A stretch of 64,000 nt of DNA from Echinicola rosea (GTDB taxonomy: Bacteria; Bacteroidota; Bacteroidia; Cytophagales; Cyclobacteriaceae). The DNA lies in assembly GCF_005281475.1 (NCBI RefSeq), contig NZ_CP040106.1, positions 4,678,501 to 4,742,500 of the forward strand, in the 5' to 3' direction. The notes below the pieces were generated by a model that searched no databases, was not told the DNA's origin, and saw only the letters and a list, made by a program, of their open reading frames with translations. The number at the start of each line of letters is the position of its first letter. Within the stretch, counting starts at the first letter, position 1. A program made the position numbers and the translations under genes. Positions 54,654 through 62,425 of this stretch are shown piece after piece.

Positions 54654-55454
54654 ATGAAAATAAGCATTGTCAAAATCGGTGGCAACGTCATAGACGACCC
54701 TGCAAAACTGGAGGAATTCCTGATGCTCTTTGCCCGACTGGAAGGTAAAAAAATCCTTGTCCATGGCGGAGGGGTCATGGCTTCCAAATTTGGTCTACAA
54801 CTGGGAATCGAACCTAAAATGGTAGAGGGCAGGCGTATAACCGATGAAGCCACCTTGGATGTAGTCACCATGGTCTATGCAGGAATGATCAACAAGAAAA
54901 TAGTCGCTAAGTTGCAATATTTGGAGCAAAATGCCATGGGATTCACCGGTGCTGATGGCAATCTCATCCGTTCTGTAAAACGTCCCGTAAAGGTAATTGA
55001 CTATGGTTTTGTGGGAGATGTAAAAGAAATCGACACCGAACTATTAGATGTATTATTGGAAAAAGATGTAGTCCCTGTCTTTTCTGCCATTACCCATGAC
55101 CGAAAAGGCAACCTGCTCAATACCAATGCCGACACTATCGCCTCAGAGATCGCCACTTCTATGGCCATCAAGCATAACGTGAGGCTTTATTTCTGCTTTA
55201 ACAAAGCGGGTGTACTGATCGATGAAAACAATGACGATTCCTTGGTGCCCAAAATAAATGAGGACATTTATGATGAACTCAAAAGGGACCGCGTCATCCA
55301 TAGCGGCATGATTCCAAAGCTGGACAATGCCTTCAGTGCCCTGCAAAAAGGCGTCAGCAATGTGTGGCTGGGCAAAGCCGAAAACTTACTTTTGGCCTCC
55401 AAAGGGAAAAAATCTGGCACCAATATCGAACGGCACAGGTACGACCTTTATTAA
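54654..55454 (+). CDS. argB: N-acetylglutamate kinase
   Basis: The 266-residue amino-acid-kinase-fold protein starts KISIVKIGGNVIDDPAKLEE and has ILVHGGGVMASKFGLQLG (substrate/phosphate Gly-rich loop) and GMIPKLDNAFSALQKGVSNV (the typical C-terminal ArgB block). It phosphorylates the gamma-carboxylate of the N-acylglutamate using ATP. It follows argF' after 32 bp. Confidence 0.95.
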   Translation: MKISIVKIGGNVIDDPAKLEEFLMLFARLEGKKILVHGGGVMASKFGLQLGIEPKMVEGRRITDEATLDVVTMVYAGMINKKIVAKLQYLEQNAMGFTGADGNLIRSVKRPVKVIDYGFVGDVKEIDTELLDVLLEKDVVPVFSAITHDRKGNLLNTNADTIASEIATSMAIKHNVRLYFCFNKAGVLIDENNDDSLVPKINEDIYDELKRDRVIHSGMIPKLDNAFSALQKGVSNVWLGKAENLLLASKGKKSGTNIERHRYDLY

Positions 55455-55536
55455 TCCAAAGCTAACCAAAGGACAAAAGCTAGATGTGTCAGGTTGTTGA
55501 AGCCTGACATGGCTTATTAAAATACCTTCCATTTTC

Positions 55537-56598
55537 ATGCAGCAATTAAAGGCAGAAGCAAGACAACTTCTACAACAACTGATCGAAACCCCTTCACTAA
55601 GTAGGGAAGAAGATAAAACTGCGCAACTACTGGCAGATTACCTGACCCAAAAAGGTGTGCAGGTAAAACGTTCCCAGAATAACATTTGGGCCACCAATAA
55701 GCATTTTGACCCTAATTTGCCCAATATTCTTCTCAATTCTCACCATGACACGGTAAAGCCCAATAATGGCTACACCAAGGATCCTTTTAAGGCTATTGTC
55801 GAAGACGGAAAACTATATGGGCTTGGAAGTAATGACGCAGGCGGTTGTCTGGTTAGTCTTGTCGCGGCATTTGTCCATTTTTATGACCGTAAATTACCTT
55901 TCAACCTGATATTGGCAGCCACTGCTGAAGAAGAAGTCAGTGGAAAAAACGGCATTTCCTTCCTACTGGAGGAATTGCCCACAATAGAACTGGCCATCGT
56001 GGGTGAGCCAACCTTGCTAGATGTAGCTGTGGCAGAAAAAGGGCTCATGGTCATCGACGCCACCGTCACGGGTAAAGCTGGTCATGCTGCCCGAAACGAA
56101 GGTATCAATGCCCTTTACGAAACACTTCCCGACCTCAATGCCCTAAAGGATTATAAATTCAAAAAAATATCAGATTATTTGGGAGAAAGTAAGGTCACCG
56201 CCACCATCATCCAAGCCGGATCACAACATAATGTGGTCCCCGATAAATGTGTCTATACCTTGGACGTCAGGGTAACGGACAGTTATACACTCCAAGAAGC
56301 CTTGGACGAGCTCAAAGAATTCCTCAAGGCAGACCTAAAGCCAAGATCCATGCGGCTCAACTCTTCGGCATTGCCAAAAGATCACCGCATATGGGAAGTG
56401 ATCGACCAATTATCACTCAAATGCTATGGCAGCCCTACACTTTCAGACCAAGCATTGATCCCCTACCCCTCGATCAAAATCGGCCCCGGTGATTCTGCCC
56501 GTTCACATACACCGGACGAATTCATCCATTTGGAAGAAATAGACCAAGGAATCGAGCGGTATGTGGCTATTTTGGATGCATATGCGAACTTGAAATAA
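55537..56598 (+). CDS. argE: M20-family deacylase, acetylcitrulline/acetylornithine deacetylase
   Basis: The 353-residue M20 peptidase has LLNSHHDTVKPN (metal His and Asp), LGSNDAGGCL, ATAEEEVSGKNG (catalytic Glu) and GEPTLLDVAVAEKG, with a final zinc-ligand His in DSARSHTPDEF. It removes the acyl group; with ArgF' upstream, the expected substrate is N-acylcitrulline. Lys in 'EKGLMVIDATVTGKAGHAAR' marks the dimerisation domain. It lies 82 bp after argB. The four-helix-bundle gene follows. Confidence 0.93.
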   Translation: MQQLKAEARQLLQQLIETPSLSREEDKTAQLLADYLTQKGVQVKRSQNNIWATNKHFDPNLPNILLNSHHDTVKPNNGYTKDPFKAIVEDGKLYGLGSNDAGGCLVSLVAAFVHFYDRKLPFNLILAATAEEEVSGKNGISFLLEELPTIELAIVGEPTLLDVAVAEKGLMVIDATVTGKAGHAARNEGINALYETLPDLNALKDYKFKKISDYLGESKVTATIIQAGSQHNVVPDKCVYTLDVRVTDSYTLQEALDELKEFLKADLKPRSMRLNSSALPKDHRIWEVIDQLSLKCYGSPTLSDQALIPYPSIKIGPGDSARSHTPDEFIHLEEIDQGIERYVAILDAYANLK

Positions 56599-56628
56599 AA
56601 CAACTTGCTACCAAGGGACACAATAGTG

Positions 56629-57161
56629 GTCGGTAATTAGTAGTCAGTGACTGGTGTTCTGAAAGCAATCGATTTTCAAATGGTGTATCTTAAAATGAAA
56701 TCAAAATATATTCTTTAAATTCATACATGGATTATGTAGAGCGTTTTAAGGATCTTAAAGTTTATAAAGCATCCAGACAATTGTCATGGGAGATTTTTAA
56801 GGTTATCAAATATTTTCCAAATGAAGAAACCTATTCACTCACTGACCAAGTAAGGAGATCTTCCCGCTCCTTAAAAGCCCAAATAGCAGAAGCATGGGAA
56901 AAAAGAAACTATGAAAAGCACTTTATAAGCAAATTGATAGACGCTGATGTAGAGCAACTAGAAACGCAACATTGTATAGAAACTGCATTGGACTGCAAGT
57001 ACCCTTCGGGAGCCACCTCTGATTACTTGAGGGAACTTTATAAATCCATCGGCAAAATGCATAACGCCATGTGATGACCAAATCGGCATCATTCTGTAGC
57101 AAGCTGCCGAATGTATTCGATTGATTACCGATAATTGAATAAACTATATATAATTACCGAC
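56629..57161. repeat. Inverted-repeat-bounded insertion carrying a four-helix-bundle gene
   Basis: GTCGGTAATTA (56629-56639) and TAATTACCGAC (57151-57161) are perfect 11-bp inverted repeats framing the gene for a four-helix-bundle protein. The unit sits between argE (ends 56598) and argH (starts 57174). A further GATTACCGATAATTG at 57123-57137 repeats part of the end. No target duplication is clear. Motifs such as GTCGGTAATTAGTAGTCAGT resemble the tandem-type repeats often near such genes. Confidence 0.55.
56727..57074 (+). CDS. Four-helix-bundle (23S rRNA intervening-sequence-type) protein
   Basis: The 115-residue protein begins YVERFKDLKVYKASRQLSWE, then SLTDQVRRSSRSLKAQIAEAWEKR.. and ADVEQLETQHCIETALDCKY, the S23/PF05635 four-helix-bundle signature (LxxQxRRSSxSxxxNIAEG type; here 'AQIAEA'). 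Proteins of this family occur in intervening sequences of 23S rRNA, near diversity-generating retroelements (Avd) or alone. Here there is no reverse transcriptase or variable repeat, so it is the stand-alone form. It is embedded in the arginine operon without an obvious biosynthetic link. Confidence 0.88.
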   Translation: MDYVERFKDLKVYKASRQLSWEIFKVIKYFPNEETYSLTDQVRRSSRSLKAQIAEAWEKRNYEKHFISKLIDADVEQLETQHCIETALDCKYPSGATSDYLRELYKSIGKMHNAM

Positions 57162-57173
57162 AATAATTACCTC

Positions 57174-58508
57174 ATGAAACTTTGGCAAAAAAATACCACG
57201 AGCACCAAGGAAGTAGAACAGTTCACCATTGGGCGTGACCCGGAGTTTGACATTGTGCTGGCTCCATTTGATGTGCTTGGCTCATTGGCACATGCGACCA
57301 TGCTCGAGAGCATTGACCTGCTCACCAAAGAGGAACTGGCCACCCTTAGAAAAGGACTAAAAGAAATCTATCAGGAAATTCAGGAAGGCACTTTTAAAAT
57401 TGATCCGGGGGTAGAAGATGTCCATTCACAAGTGGAGTTTTTGCTGACCGAGCGTTATGGTGACGTGGGCAAAAAGCTGCACAGTGGCCGCTCCAGAAAC
57501 GACCAAGTAGCAGTTGACCTGAAATTGTACTATCGTGCGGTCATCCAGGAAGTGTTGGATGACGCCAGAGCACTCTTTGACCTGTTGATCAGTCTGGCCG
57601 AAAAACACAAAAGTGACCTCATGCCGGGCTATACCCATACCCAGTTGGCCATGCCCTCCTCTTTTGGGCTTTGGTTTGGTGCCATGGCGGAGTCACTGGC
57701 AGAAGACATGGAGCTCTGGCTGGCGGCCTACAACCTGGCCGATAGAAACCCGCTTGGTTCTGCAGCAGGCTACGGTTCATCGTTTCCATTGAACAGGACC
57801 ATGACCACCCAGCTCTTGGGCTTCAAGGACATGCACTATAACGTCATCAACGCCCAAAACAACCGGGGTAAAACCGAAAAAGCCATTGCCTTCGCCATGG
57901 CGGGGATGGCCGGTACGCTGAACAGGCTTTCGGCAGACATCATCATTTTTATGAACCAGCATTTTGGTTTTGTCAAGTTCCCGGACAGCCTCACCACTGG
58001 ATCCAGCATTATGCCGCACAAAAAGAACCCGGATGTATTCGAACTGATTCGTGCCAAATCCAACCAGATCCAAAGTGGTCCCCAAAATCTGATGATGCAG
58101 ATGACCAATACCACCACAGGCTACCACCGTGACCTGCAATTGCTGAAAGAAACGACTTTCCCGGATTTTGAGAAGCTTAAGGATTGTCTGCAGATCACCA
58201 AGTTTATGCTGGAGCATGTCGAGATCAAATCAGGCATTCTGGAGGATAAATTCTACAAACACCTCTTCAGTGTAGAAGTGGTCAATGACCTAGTACTGCA
58301 GGGAATGCCCTTCCGTGACGCTTATAAAAAAGTAGGGTTGGACATCGAAAGTGATGATTTTGCGCCCAGCCATTCTGTCAACCACAGCCATGAAGGTAGC
58401 ATCGGACAGCTGTGCCTTGACGAAATCAAAACTAAAATGGAAACGGCTTTGGCGAAATTTGATTTTAGTGCCATCGAAGCGAGTTATCAGAAATTACTGG
58501 AAGCATAA
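57174..58508 (+). CDS. argH: Argininosuccinate lyase
   Basis: The 444-residue protein has GKKLHSGRSRNDQVAVDLKL, MPGYTHTQLAMPSSFG (catalytic His region) and the fumarase/lyase superfamily signature GSSIMPHKKNPDVFEL. It splits argininosuccinate to arginine and fumarate. I start at ATG 57174 (MKLWQKNTTSTKEVEQFTIG); an earlier in-frame ATG at 57135 lies in the inverted-repeat element and is unlikely. It is the last gene of the operon. Confidence 0.96.
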   Translation: MKLWQKNTTSTKEVEQFTIGRDPEFDIVLAPFDVLGSLAHATMLESIDLLTKEELATLRKGLKEIYQEIQEGTFKIDPGVEDVHSQVEFLLTERYGDVGKKLHSGRSRNDQVAVDLKLYYRAVIQEVLDDARALFDLLISLAEKHKSDLMPGYTHTQLAMPSSFGLWFGAMAESLAEDMELWLAAYNLADRNPLGSAAGYGSSFPLNRTMTTQLLGFKDMHYNVINAQNNRGKTEKAIAFAMAGMAGTLNRLSADIIIFMNQHFGFVKFPDSLTTGSSIMPHKKNPDVFELIRAKSNQIQSGPQNLMMQMTNTTTGYHRDLQLLKETTFPDFEKLKDCLQITKFMLEHVEIKSGILEDKFYKHLFSVEVVNDLVLQGMPFRDAYKKVGLDIESDDFAPSHSVNHSHEGSIGQLCLDEIKTKMETALAKFDFSAIEASYQKLLEA

Positions 58509-58663
58509 CCAATGGGGTTTGAGCGGAGCAAGTTTATCAGCCTCCGCTTCGCTCATCCTACTTCTTCTTTTCTCTTTACACTAGTATTGCTACTAAATTC
58601 ACACTTTCCATTGTCATCTTTATCCAAAATTCGTTATTTTGAGTTTTAAAACATTTTTGAAAA

Positions 58664-59017
58664 GTGCCGTACAAGGAAAGAGAAATCGAAAAAAAATACT
58701 ACTCCATTGGTGAAGTAGCCGATAAATTTGGTGTAGCCACATCCCTGATCCGCTACTGGGAAGGGGAATTTGACATCATCAAACCCAAAAAGGACAAAAA
58801 AGGCAATAGGAGGTTCACCAAAGAAGACATTGAAAAGATCGGCCTGATTTTTCACTTGGTAAAGGAAAAAGGCTATACGCTCCAAGGTGCCCAAGAAATC
58901 ATAAAAAAAGACCAATACGAGGTTTCTGACAAAGCAGGAATGGTCAACCGCCTAAAAGAAATCAGGGATTTTTTGTCAGAAATCCGAAACAATATCCATG
59001 CAGAAGACAACACATGA
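58664..59017 (+). CDS. MerR-family transcriptional regulator
   Basis: The 117-residue protein begins at a GTG codon: MPYKEREIEKKYYSIGEVAD, then FGVATSLIRYWEGEFDIIKP and KGNRRFTKEDIEKIGLIFHL, a clear MerR winged helix. The C-terminal ~45 residues form one helix (LVKEKGYTLQGAQEIIKK, RLKEIRDFLSEIRNN), too short for an effector domain. The group is widespread in Bacteroidota directly ahead of dprA or nearby. Its stop lies 20 bp inside dprA, so the two are co-translated. The target is unknown. Confidence 0.9.
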   Translation: MPYKEREIEKKYYSIGEVADKFGVATSLIRYWEGEFDIIKPKKDKKGNRRFTKEDIEKIGLIFHLVKEKGYTLQGAQEIIKKDQYEVSDKAGMVNRLKEIRDFLSEIRNNIHAEDNT

Positions 59018-60119
59018 AACACTCCTTTACACCATAGCATTAAGTCTGATTCCCAAACTGGGACCCTATGCATTTAAAAATATCATCAGTTATTGTGGGT
59101 CAGCAGCTAATTTTTTTACCATGCCAAAAGGGAAAGCCGCAAAAATCCCCGGAATTGGCAGCAAGCTACTGGCTATTCGAAACCAAAAAGAAAGCTACCT
59201 AAAAGAGGCCGAAAAAGTATTAGAGGATTGTAAAAAACACCAGATTACGGTTCACACTTACCTTGACCACTCTTACCCCAACCGACTAAAGTCTTTCATG
59301 GATGCCCCTGTCCTGTTGTTCACGAAAGGTCATATTGACCTCAATCCCAAAAGAAGCATCGGCATCGTGGGCACGCGGAATGCTTCAGATTATGGAAAAA
59401 ATACTACCCGAAAGATCGTAGAAGGACTGGCTCCTTTCCAGCCAACAGTCATCAGTGGCCTGGCTTATGGTATCGACATTACCGCACACAGGACAGCACT
59501 GGAATTTGAACTCCCTACGATTGCGGTACTGGGCAATTCACTGGATAGCCTCTACCCCGCCGCCCATAGAAGCACCGCCGAAACCATGACCGAAAATGGC
59601 GGATTAGTTTCCGAATATCCGGTGGGCACCGCCATGCACCCAAACAATTTTCCCGCCCGCAACCGGATCATCGCTGCGCTATCAGATGCTCTGATCGTGG
59701 TGGAAGCGGCCAAAAAGGGTGGCGCATTGATCACTGCTGAAATTGCCTACAGCTATAACCGCGAAGTATTTGCAGTGCCCGGCAACCTCCAAAACACCTA
59801 TAGCGAAGGCTGTAATAACCTGATCCGATCGATGAAATCCAGCATCTATACGGGCCCTCGTGACATCCAAGAAGCACTTTCATGGACAACAAACGACCCC
59901 GAGTCGGCCGCATCAACCAAGCAAGCCCTGGACCTCAAAAAGTTTTCCGAAGAAGAACAACAAATACTCTTGATCCTTCAAGAAACAAGCCCCATCCAAA
60001 TTGACCAACTGAGCTGGCAAAGCCAATTCCCTATAGCACAGGTAGCCTCCCTATTGCTCAGCTTGGAATTTCAAGGGGTGGTAAAAGCACTTCCTGGCAA
60101 AAAATACCAGCTAGTTTAA
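58998..60119 (+). CDS. dprA: DNA-processing protein DprA (Smf)
   Basis: The 373-residue protein has a helical SAM-like N-terminus with KIPGIGSKLLAIR, then the extended Rossmann DprA domain: SIGIVGTRNASDYGKNTTRK, VISGLAYGIDITAHRTALEF, EYPVGTAMHPNNFPARNRII and ADALIVVEAAKKGGALITAE-like residues. A C-terminal winged-helix (DprA_WH) closes with VASLLLSLEFQGVVKALPGK. It loads RecA on incoming single strands. It overlaps the MerR gene by 20 bp; the stop codon is part of a 12-bp direct repeat flanking the following element. Confidence 0.95.
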   Translation: MQKTTHETLLYTIALSLIPKLGPYAFKNIISYCGSAANFFTMPKGKAAKIPGIGSKLLAIRNQKESYLKEAEKVLEDCKKHQITVHTYLDHSYPNRLKSFMDAPVLLFTKGHIDLNPKRSIGIVGTRNASDYGKNTTRKIVEGLAPFQPTVISGLAYGIDITAHRTALEFELPTIAVLGNSLDSLYPAAHRSTAETMTENGGLVSEYPVGTAMHPNNFPARNRIIAALSDALIVVEAAKKGGALITAEIAYSYNREVFAVPGNLQNTYSEGCNNLIRSMKSSIYTGPRDIQEALSWTTNDPESAASTKQALDLKKFSEEEQQILLILQETSPIQIDQLSWQSQFPIAQVASLLLSLEFQGVVKALPGKKYQLV

Positions 60120-60127
60120 AATCGGAA

Positions 60128-61016
60128 TCAATGCCGTTTAGTTAAGGGGATTTCCTTCTTTTCATATACCTAAAAGTTTTTTTTTGATTGACTTTGGCTG
60201 GGGAAACCTGATCATCCTGGTGGATTTTATCCTTTTCCTTTTTTCCATTGCTGAAAAAAGAAAGAAAAAAATCTAGGCCTGTGGTATTCCTTTTAAAATG
60301 GAACATGGATTTCCCCTGCGACGGGGATCCGTCACCCATTTTAATTTCCACCCGATGGCTACGGCCTAAAAGCGAGTGGGTCTCGCTGTTCCACGACGCG
60401 AGCCAACTCCCTTTCTTAACGGCCTCCACCATCGGCTGGAAAACAGGCATACCAAGGGCCGTAATAAGGAAGCGATACATTTTTGGGACTTATTAACCTC
60501 AGTTCGATTTTAAAATCGTCACTGCGAGGCTTAGAGGGAGATATGAGGGGTGGAAGCCGTGGCAGTCTCAGTATTTCAGGATTGCCACCCCCTTTTCCAA
60601 CCCACATCTTCCTTAAAAGGGTTCGCAACGATTTTAATACAAAAATTAAGTCGAGCTCAGGTTATTAACTGAATCCGCCTTGCAGGTATTGGGCGTTAAG
60701 AAATTAAAAAGCGGGCGGGCAAAAAGGCAGGCTTGTTTGACGAAATGCTGCCCAAAAAGAATGTTGGCAGCTAAAGAAGGTTTACCTGGCTTTAGACAGG
60801 AGGAGTTTGCCTGCGTGAGGGAAGGTTTTAATTTTAGGCCAATAGATGCACACCTGTGCGCCGTGGCGTAGCGCCGTTTTTTTTGGTTACTTTTTTGAAC
60901 TGAAGCAAAAAAGTAACAAAGGTAAAGGGATACAAACTATCTTGGAATTTAGCTAGAAAAAAAATTAAACCAATATTTCCAGACACATACTAACTAAACG
61001 ACATTGATAAGCAGGA
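60128..61016. mobile_element. Family-D element (copy 2) with terminal inverted repeats
   Basis: TCAATGCCGTTTAGTTA (60128-60144) and TAACTAAACGACATTGA (60991-61007) are 17-bp inverted repeats with one mismatch. The 12-bp sequence TTAAAATCGGAA lies directly left of the element (60116-60127) and again at 61017-61028, nine bases past the right inverted repeat, like a target-site duplication. Inside are a small minus-strand ORF (60142-60480), a short repeat of the CGTCACTGCGAGG type near 60520, and the block shared with 16932-17830, including the hairpin GGTTACTTTTTTG...CAAAAAAGTAAC at ~60886-60918. No transposase is present, so movement would need help in trans. Confidence 0.7.
60142..60480 (-). 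CDS. Small ORF inside the family-D element
   Basis: A 112-residue reading frame starting MYRFLITALGMPVFQPMVEA, basic in its second half (FFLSFFSNGKKEKDKIHQDD, FRYMKRRKSP). I recognise no domain. It ends within the left inverted repeat region. It may be coding, since it spans most of the left half of the element, but could equally be fortuitous. Confidence 0.3.
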   Translation of the reverse strand: MYRFLITALGMPVFQPMVEAVKKGSWLASWNSETHSLLGRSHRVEIKMGDGSPSQGKSMFHFKRNTTGLDFFLSFFSNGKKEKDKIHQDDQVSPAKVNQKKTFRYMKRRKSP

Positions 61017-61069
61017 TTAAAATCGGAAAATTCTAAGATTATAAAAAATCCGGTTCCTCGTGGAAAACC

Positions 61070-61915
61070 TTACTGGAAAACAAAATTAGCCAGCTTCATA
61101 GCCTCTCCCAACTCCTCCTTGTTCAGCCCAAGGTCTCCGTGGTTTTTCTCCAACACATCTATCAATGTTTCCGTGGCCACATTGCCTACCAGCTCATCAT
61201 TGGCCATCGGACATCCACCAAATCCTTTGATCGCTCCATCAAACCTTTTGCAACCTCCCCTGAGACTCGCTTCTACTTTCTCGGCTATGCCTTCAGGTCG
61301 GCTGTGAAAGTGGGCACCAAACTCTATATGCGGAAAGGCTTCGATATTGGTCGTGAAAATTCTTTCAATCATGGTAGGCTCAGCCACTCCAATGGTATCG
61401 GACAAAGCGATGACCTTAACGCCGCGTTCATCGAGTTTACCGACAAATTGGGCAACAATATCAGCAGAAAAGGGCTCCTCATATGGATTTCCAAACCCCA
61501 TGCTTAAATAGGTCACCAATGTCCTCCCCTTCACCTCACACAGATTTTGAAGGTTTTCGACGAACTCAAGTGCCTCGGTTATGCTCTTGTTGGTATTTCG
61601 CTGCTGAAAAGTCTCTGATATGGACAAGGGGAAGCCCAAGTAATCGATCTCTTCGAATTGCAAGGCATCCTGCGCACCACGGACATTGGCCACGATAGCC
61701 AGCAGTTTGGACTTCGAATGGAACAAATCCAACAGGTCGAGTACTTCAGCGGTGTCGCGCATCTGCGGCACGGCCTTAGGACTTACAAAACTCCCAAAAT
61801 CCACCGTGTCAAATCCTACTTCCAACAGCTGGTTGATATAGGCTGCCTTGATGGCCGTATCAATAAACACTTCTCGCCCTTGCATGGCATCCCGTGGACA
61901 TTCGATAATTTTCAT
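61070..61915 (-). CDS. Hydroxymethylglutaryl-CoA lyase-like enzyme
   Basis: The 281-residue DRE-TIM metallolyase starts KIIECPRDAMQGREVFIDTA, has VDFGSFVSPKAVPQM, ALSDTIGVAEP and GAHFHSRPEG (metal-binding His pair) and closes with GFGGCPMANDELVGNVATE, the G-G-C-P loop that carries the catalytic cysteine in HMG-CoA lyases. It cleaves HMG-CoA to acetyl-CoA and acetoacetate, as in leucine degradation. PRDAMQG replaces the usual PRDGLQ, and the loop is DEL rather than the common GAS, so the exact substrate is slightly uncertain. Single gene. Confidence 0.82.
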   Translation of the reverse strand: MKIIECPRDAMQGREVFIDTAIKAAYINQLLEVGFDTVDFGSFVSPKAVPQMRDTAEVLDLLDLFHSKSKLLAIVANVRGAQDALQFEEIDYLGFPLSISETFQQRNTNKSITEALEFVENLQNLCEVKGRTLVTYLSMGFGNPYEEPFSADIVAQFVGKLDERGVKVIALSDTIGVAEPTMIERIFTTNIEAFPHIEFGAHFHSRPEGIAEKVEASLRGGCKRFDGAIKGFGGCPMANDELVGNVATETLIDVLEKNHGDLGLNKEELGEAMKLANFVFQ

Positions 61916-61962
61916 ATTGGTAAGGTAATACTTTTGTAAAAATCGAAGGTATAAAATTTAAA

Positions 61963-61991
61963 AAAGCTATGAAACACTGTCCCATAGCTTT
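61963..61991. other. Orphan hairpin upstream of the HMG-CoA-lyase-like gene
   Basis: AAAGCTATG (61963-61971) pairs exactly with CATAGCTTT (61983-61991) around an 11-nt loop. The stem is terminator-like but lies between two divergent genes, with no gene reading into it. It may end an unannotated transcript or be part of a leader. The rest of the 510-bp gap (61992-62425) shows no gene or clear promoter. Confidence 0.4.
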
Positions 61992-62425
61992 AGTCAATTA
62001 ACAATAAACCCATAAGTTAAATTTCGGACGTTACCTCTGAGCTTTGACGAAGTACTTCAACTACCTTCATCTTCGCCAAAACCCAAATAAGACGCCAATC
62101 CTAACGTCCACACATTCAACTACGTCAGTAATTCAAATTTATAATAATTACGCATACCAATCGATAATTATTAAAATTATTTTCAATCAATATGTTTAAT
62201 TCATAAATTTTTTACATAAGTGGAGTGAAAACTTTAGAAATAGTGCTGCCACTTCATAAAAACCAAACGATAAAATGGGGCGCATGCCACCAACCACTTC
62301 GCACCACAAAAAAATTATCCGTACAAATCAGATCAACGCGGTCCCTGATCTCCAGCCAACATCTCACTCATTTTAACTATTAGAAATCACCATTAATTTT
62401 TAATTTGCACATCGTTTTGATATTA

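Noticed and set aside
56727..57074. Diversity-generating retroelement accessory gene (Avd)
   Set aside because: The protein family fits, but no reverse transcriptase or template/variable repeat pair is present within the window.
60483..60668. 61-codon ORF in the family-D element
   Set aside because: It translates a dispersed CGTCACTGCGAGG-type repeat and has no protein-like features.
61963..61991. Terminator of a plus-strand gene
   Set aside because: No plus-strand gene reads into it; the nearest gene on the left is on the minus strand and starts there.
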